A stretch of 64,000 bases of DNA, taken from NCBI GenBank assembly GCA_002104985.1, contig MCGO01000034.1, positions 186,001-250,000 on the forward strand, written 5' to 3'. Below, in pieces: positions 59,601 to 64,000 of this stretch. Position numbers and translations under genes: made by a program. Source of the stretch: Rhizoclosmatium globosum. Its lineage: Eukaryota > Chytridiomycota > Chytridiomycetes > Chytridiales > Chytriomycetaceae. The notes under the pieces were generated by a model. It did not search any database, was not told the origin of the DNA, and saw only the letters and a program-made list of their open reading frames with translations. Numbering within the stretch: position 1 is the stretch's first letter; each line of letters starts with the position of its first letter.

Positions 59601-61156
59601 TATCAGCACCGCACCAATTGATTTATTGAAAATGATGAATGCACGCCCCCCAAAGTTGACGTCTTTGGATGTTTCGAGTAAGTATAAACGCCAAATTCAG
59701 TGTCAATGAACTCAACAATTTCAACCAGAAAACCCACTCGGCGACGATACAATCAAACTCCTCTGTAAAGGAATCCAAGTGAACCCGAACCCGAATTTAA
59801 CTCTTTTGGATCTTACCAGTTGAGACCCTTTACCTTCAATATTGCGGTGTGTTCTAACCTGAACAAACCAGAAATCAATCTCGGAGACTCTGGCGCAATA
59901 GCTCTCGCAGAAATCATGGCCTACAATACTACAATCATTGATTTACGTGTATCCGAAAACGATATCACATCAGTAGGCGTCAAAGCCTTTGGAAAAGCTC
60001 TGGAAACCAACAAGACACTACAAAGTTTGTACATGAATGGTTTGTGAACCCCGAATAGTGAAAAACTCTTTATATAACGAAAAAACCACATTGCAGGACT
60101 TCACTGCGGGCCAGACGGTTTCCACTCTATAGCCCACGCTGTAAAATCCAAAACATGTGGACTCAAATACTTGGACGCGAGTGCATGTCTCTTGGGAGAT
60201 GAAGGCGCCTCAGTTTTACTTGACTGTGTGAACGAAAACGATGTGGAGGGATTCACCGTCGATTTGATTGATAACGGTATTCGTGGTGGACCCGAATTTA
60301 CGAAGCTTGTGTGTAGCAAGATCCGGAGTGGGGAAATCAAGTCGCTGGATATGTCAGGTACATCGTAATGGTTTTTGAAGATTGATTTGGTTTTAATTTT
60401 GACGTTGTAGAGAGTGGGCTGTCAATCGCGTTCTTGAAGGAACTTGGGAAGACGTTGGCTGCAGTTGGAGTGGAAGCATCCAAGAATTGGGAAGAAGTCG
60501 TGGAGACAGAATGGACTTCTATTCAAGTACAGAGGCACCAGAATCTCAATGATTCCGAATGGGTTGACACTCTACCTCAAACAAAAGCGGAAATAGACAT
60601 TGAGTACCCGGGATTCCAAAGCCTGGATTTGTCTGGAAGTCCTCTATCAAATGAAGATGTTAAAGCACTGGCCGCCTCCATTCCTTCATGGAGTCAGATT
60701 GATTTAAGTCTAACAAGTGAGTGTCTATGCGAACTTTTACAAAGAGTATTACTTAACTTTATCGATAGATTGTAATTTGGGAGACATTGCAGTGGATATT
60801 ATCCTAAATTGCCTGACGGCCTATCCATTGAATTTGAGAGGCCAAATTGACTTGTCCGAAAACCCAATTAGCGACGATGGATTTATGAAACTATTGAGTG
60901 CGTTTGAAGGTTTTGATAAACAGCGTAAAGAAGCTGGCATTTTCAGTTGTTTGGAGATTGATATCTTTGGTTTGTCGAGTCATAAATCATTTCTTCCACT
61001 AACTTTAACACATTAGATATTCCAATCAGCTGGGAATGCTACCATTCCAATCTAGGTCGCCTGGAGGTCATGGTCACTGTGTCCGTCGGCTGTTATGTAC
61101 GCGACCCAAATGATGGTAGTAGTTTGAGATGTGAGAATACTTTAGAATTTGATTGA
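56613..61156 (+). CDS. TIR-LRR protein with N-terminal coiled-coil region
   Basis: Twelve exons: 56613-56789, 56844-57996, 58052-58492, 58547-59188, 59246-59461, 59510-59677, 59729-59818, 59872-60039, 60097-60357, 60411-60716, 60769-60969, 61017-61156; 1320 residues. After a helical region ('LSEEEFLSVMDAQLKIRELEKVLL') and a Ser/Pro linker, residues about 330-460 form a TIR domain: 'YDFFISYRVASDA', 'VRVYWDKECLKKGQDWRDGF', 'CVLMLVSEGAV' and 'NVLLEWETAVMAG', where the second Glu aligns by eye with the catalytic Glu of NAD-cleaving TIRs (SARM1). A helical block with a SAM-like 'FLTSNDLKEVFGE' follows, then about 20 ribonuclease-inhibitor-type LRRs ('L..LDLSENDIT', 'DLRVSENDITSVGVKAFGKAL'). There is no NB-ARC or NACHT ATPase. 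An intracellular sensor or scaffold with possible NADase output is inferred. Confidence 0.88.
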
Positions 61157-61197
61157 GGGAATATCTTCTGTCCATAATAAAGAATAGAACTTCGAAA

Positions 61198-62118
61198 ATG
61201 AAGTTTGCGTGTGTTGTTGATGAAGTTGCACCTTCAACAGACACAGATGGCCACGAGACCCTTTCCACTGTGCGCATAGTCCTTCTCCGACTAGATGCAG
61301 CATCAGTTAAGCTTAATTGAATTGGTAGAATGCTACTTGTCCCTAACCTGTTCCCACCACCCAAACAGTCAGCCCCAATCACACTCGCAACCTTAGATCC
61401 ACCCACCGCCCAATCCCTGACAACCCTAACCGACCCAGACGGAACCATCCCCGAATCACACATGGACTCCGACCTCCTCCCCCCATCCTCCGTCTGGCTC
61501 CGCGGAAAACCCGTCTCAATCAACTCACCCGAAACCACGAACGACAACAACGAGAGCCACGTGGTCCAAATCGGACTACGCTTCTTTCTCTGCAAATCAC
61601 TTGTTGTAAAACAAAAGATTCTCGAATTTGGATCTGGTTCTGTGCTTCAGATTGTGGCGAGGTTGGAAGGGATTGTCAAGGCTTCTACTACTGCTGCTGC
61701 TGCTCCTTCGTTAATTGGAACGAATGGGGACGTGATTGCACCTGCGGCTGAGCTTAATCAGAAGCTGAATGAATTGGAGGCGGATGAAGACGTGATTCAG
61801 TTGCTTTTCACGGCGATACGGCAGAACCAGGTGTTGGATGTGAAATTAAAGGCTGCAGAAAAGGCTCAGGCAGAGACGTTGGAGAAGCTTGGGATTTTGC
61901 AGAGGAGGTTGGATTTGCAGAAGGGGAATGTTGCAACCGCTGCTGACAAGGTATTGCATTGTGTTTCTATCCATCGAAATCTAAACTGTCCATATTAGAT
62001 ACCTACGCTTGAGTCGCTACAGTTGGCACAGGCGAATGCATCTCAATCAGTTCCCTTCATATACATTGCATCTGTCATTTTCTTGCTTCTCGCCATCATT
62101 GCATTACTATTCAAATAA
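61198..62118 (+). CDS. Tail-anchored membrane protein with coiled coil
   Basis: Exons 61198-61305, 61369-61950 and 61999-62118, 269 residues. Starts 'MKFACVVDEVAPST'; the middle is Thr/Pro-rich then helical ('LEADEDVIQLLFTAIRQNQVLDVKLKAAEKAQAETLEKLGILQRRLDL'). It ends in one hydrophobic span, 'IYIASVIFLLLAIIALLF', with a single Lys after it, the pattern of a tail-anchored protein facing the cytosol. I do not recognise a family. Begins only 41 bp after the TIR-LRR stop. Confidence 0.65.
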
Positions 62119-62657
62119 AAGAAAGAGAGAAAGAAAGGGAGAGTGAAGAGAGAGGAATGGAGAAAAAAAAAGGCACGAGGTGATCTCAACTTGCTTACAC
62201 ATCCAAGTATCCATCCAATTTCATGACCAACGGTGGAGCACTTAATGAATGCGTCTCATTCACGAAAGTAATGCTTATGCAATAGCCTTGTCATAAGCAT
62301 CTATTGGCCTCAAGTTCAACCACATTGAACAGTGAGTGGAACTCCAAGAATTGATTGTGCAGCTATTTCTTGGAAGTTGAGTTGTACCTTGTCGCCCTGT
62401 TACACGAAACTCAGAATCGGTGATTGTGAGAGAAGGAAAGGACCTATCTACGTAGGATCAAGACAGGTATCATTATCATCGATTGCACTACTTGTTGCAT
62501 GGATAGACATGCTAAATACTACGAAAACTGAATGTGCCAAGAAGACAATTTTTCATGTTGGGCCCAAGTTCGAACTTTGAGGACTGGTCATCACCGCTCT
62601 TGAAAAAGGAAGCCTCCAAGAAAATCAAAACTGTATCTAAAAACCCAACTCTGAACA
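62119..62657. other. Intergenic stretch before the C2H2 gene
   Basis: No recognisable gene. Purine-rich GAAAGAGAGA run at 62116-62175. A possible leader for the C2H2 gene that follows. Confidence 0.4.
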
Positions 62658-63224
62658 ATGTCCATGTCTCCCTCCTCCTCTTCAGTGTTCTCTCTGGACA
62701 CACTTGCATCAGCAGCCATGTACAATGCCGCCTCTACTAGCATAGCCATGTCAACCCCGCCTTTGACACCAACAATGCATTCTCCTTCACCAGTCCTTTC
62801 TCCTGTTTCTCAACGCCGGAATCCAATGAGCATCGCATCGCTCCTCAACGACGACTTTGAGCAAGAAACGCAAGTTACTGCTGCTGCCACTCAGAAGACC
62901 CAACCAGCCCCAACTGCCAATCCAATCCGATACCAGTCAAAGCTGCACTACCAACGCCCAAAGTCGCTTTCATCACCCTACTCAGTGGCATCAGCCTCGT
63001 CTGTCTCTTCAGCATCAAGTGCCAAGACTGGTGTAACACAACACGAGGTTGAAAACCATTCATGCAATGTGTGCAAGAAGGTCTTTGGAAAGAAACACCA
63101 CCTCAAATCACACTTATTGACTCACTCAAAAGAGTACTCCTTCTCATGTGTGTTGAATGGGTGTGTGTCAAAGTTTCGACGGAACCAGGATTTGCAAAGG
63201 CATTTGAAGACTGTGAAACATTAG
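62658..63224 (+). CDS. Small C2H2 zinc-finger transcription factor
   Basis: One exon, 188 residues. The first 130 residues are Ser/Thr/Pro/Ala-rich and include 'RRNPMSIASLLND', a short motif common in fungal C2H2 regulators. Two fingers close the protein: 'CNVCKKVFGKKHHLKSHLLTH' (CX2C..HX3H) and 'CVLNGCVSKFRRNQDLQRHLKTVKH' (CX4C, HX4H), ending right at the last His. Likely nuclear DNA binding; target unknown. Confidence 0.88.
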   Translation: MSMSPSSSSVFSLDTLASAAMYNAASTSIAMSTPPLTPTMHSPSPVLSPVSQRRNPMSIASLLNDDFEQETQVTAAATQKTQPAPTANPIRYQSKLHYQRPKSLSSPYSVASASSVSSASSAKTGVTQHEVENHSCNVCKKVFGKKHHLKSHLLTHSKEYSFSCVLNGCVSKFRRNQDLQRHLKTVKH

Positions 63225-63360
63225 AGCTCTTCTATTATTCTTTAGATATCTGCGTTTCCTGTTTGTAATATAATGAATACCTGTTTTTAATCATTTATTA
63301 CTTTTCAATTTTGCACCCTTCATCCAAAACCCTAACTGCTTTTCTTTGACCCAATTCGCA

Positions 63361-64000
63361 ATGGCAACAACGACACCAACGTGGGATGTACCCTGGTCGC
63401 CCCTGCTCCAATCCTGCCACGCAAACAACTACGATTCCAGTTTACCCTCAGACCGGAACACCCGTGGCGTACCCTTCCTTGCGTCCCTCACATCCATCTC
63501 AACCACGCCAAAGCTGCAGCCCCTCCCCTTCCTCTCGTTCCTTCCCTCTGACCCACGAGTCCTTCTCTTTCCCGTCTCAGCCCGGAACCAGGACCTGATC
63601 CCGGCCCTAAAACTCACATCGCAAACCCACGAACTCGCCTGGCACCTTCCCAAAACAAACGACCTTTTTATTCTCTCCGGAAAGTGCTTCCTCGTCCCGG
63701 CCCCGTCTCTCTCAGGCCGCCTTGGAACGGGTCCAAGAGGGATCGTGATTCCTGTCTCTGATGGAACAGATGACTTTTGGCAGGACGAACGGGTCGCCCA
63801 GTTTAGACGACTCAGTCCTCGTTTTAGAGCAGAGTTTTCTTGGCCGCCAACGGGGGAACCTCGTGGGCTTTCTGCTTCTTCTTCGCATCAGGATATTAAC
63901 ACAACACAACAAGCCCTATCAGATATCTCCCTCTCCTCCTCCTCCCCTGTCCCTTCCTCTCCAACTACCACCACCCCATCAGCTCCACAATCTTCAACCA
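63361..64000 (+). CDS. PPOX/Alr4036-type FMN-binding protein, 5' part (3' end outside window)
   Basis: From ATG 63361 the frame stays open to the window edge (213 codons). Family features: 'DVPWSPLLQSCHANN' at the start, 'DPRVLLFPVSARNQDLIPALK', 'HELAWHLPKTNDLFILSGKCFLV', then 'RFRAEFSWPPTGEPRG'; these follow the pattern of the pyridoxamine 5'-phosphate oxidase-like Alr4036 domain. FMN-dependent redox role by family; substrate unknown. A Ser/Pro/Thr-rich run begins at about residue 190. No intron is needed in the visible part. Confidence 0.75.
   Translation, partial: MATTTPTWDVPWSPLLQSCHANNYDSSLPSDRNTRGVPFLASLTSISTTPKLQPLPFLSFLPSDPRVLLFPVSARNQDLIPALKLTSQTHELAWHLPKTNDLFILSGKCFLVPAPSLSGRLGTGPRGIVIPVSDGTDDFWQDERVAQFRRLSPRFRAEFSWPPTGEPRGLSASSSHQDINTTQQALSDISLSSSSPVPSSPTTTTPSAPQSST

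Overview
The window is nuclear DNA of a eukaryote with short introns, mostly 45-70 bp with GT..AG ends. It is most likely a zoosporic (chytrid-type) fungus. The case rests on tightly packed genes on both strands, fungal housekeeping genes (eL32, uS9, eL13, ILV3, DCP1, an Orb6/Cbk1-type NDR kinase, SF3A1, NDUFS5), and traits lost from most Dikarya: a probable CFAP92-type cilium protein, HROB, a TIR-LRR protein and seven-span membrane proteins. The lineage is inferred from content only. Exon limits were read by eye from splice motifs, and reading-phase arithmetic closes for nearly all genes listed.

Layout. 1-5.8 kb (-): 5' part of a very large surface protein with one membrane anchor, an EGF-like domain, two different glycosyltransferase modules and a long beta-rich tail that runs off the left edge. 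6.1-8.3 kb (+): HROB homologue. 8.5-10 kb (+): C2H2 factor. 10.3-11.8 kb (-): DCP1 and eL32. 13.4-16.8 kb (+): uS9 and dihydroxyacid dehydratase. 16.9-18.7 kb (-): NDR kinase. 18.8-24.4 kb (-): five tandem seven-TM paralogues, with a diverged sixth at 26.1-27.6 kb; a ubiquitin-like fusion gene lies between. 27.8-28.8 kb (+): TAD3. 28.8-33.1 kb: a gene-poor, AT-rich stretch with hairpins, a possible small gene and a roughly 1000-residue orphan. 33.2-35.8 kb (-): LMBRD2. 36-39.3 kb (+): CFAP92-like protein. 39.4-42.4 kb (-): two SGNH/PC-esterase type II membrane proteins. 42.4-45.2 kb (-): SF3A1, divergent from NDUFS5 across 38 bp. 46.1-47.1 kb (-): EF-hand plus CAP-Gly protein. 47.9-50.7 kb (+): kinase fused to 15 Sel1 repeats. 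51.2-52.3 kb (-): eL13 with a decayed copy of its own 3' end. 53.6-55.8 kb (+): WD40 protein. 56.6-61.2 kb (+): TIR-LRR protein. 61.2-64 kb (+): tail-anchored protein, small C2H2 factor, and a 5' piece of a PPOX-type FMN flavoprotein.

How they relate. Neighbours are mostly functionally unrelated, as is normal for a eukaryote. The accessory themes are surface sensing and wall building (giant glycosyltransferase, seven-TM array, PC-esterase pair) and possible intracellular recognition or signalling (TIR-LRR, kinase-Sel1). The most unusual items are the TIR-LRR gene with its run of phase-1 exons, the seven-TM array built by duplication of a two-gene unit, the multi-module glycosyltransferase and the AT-rich orphan.
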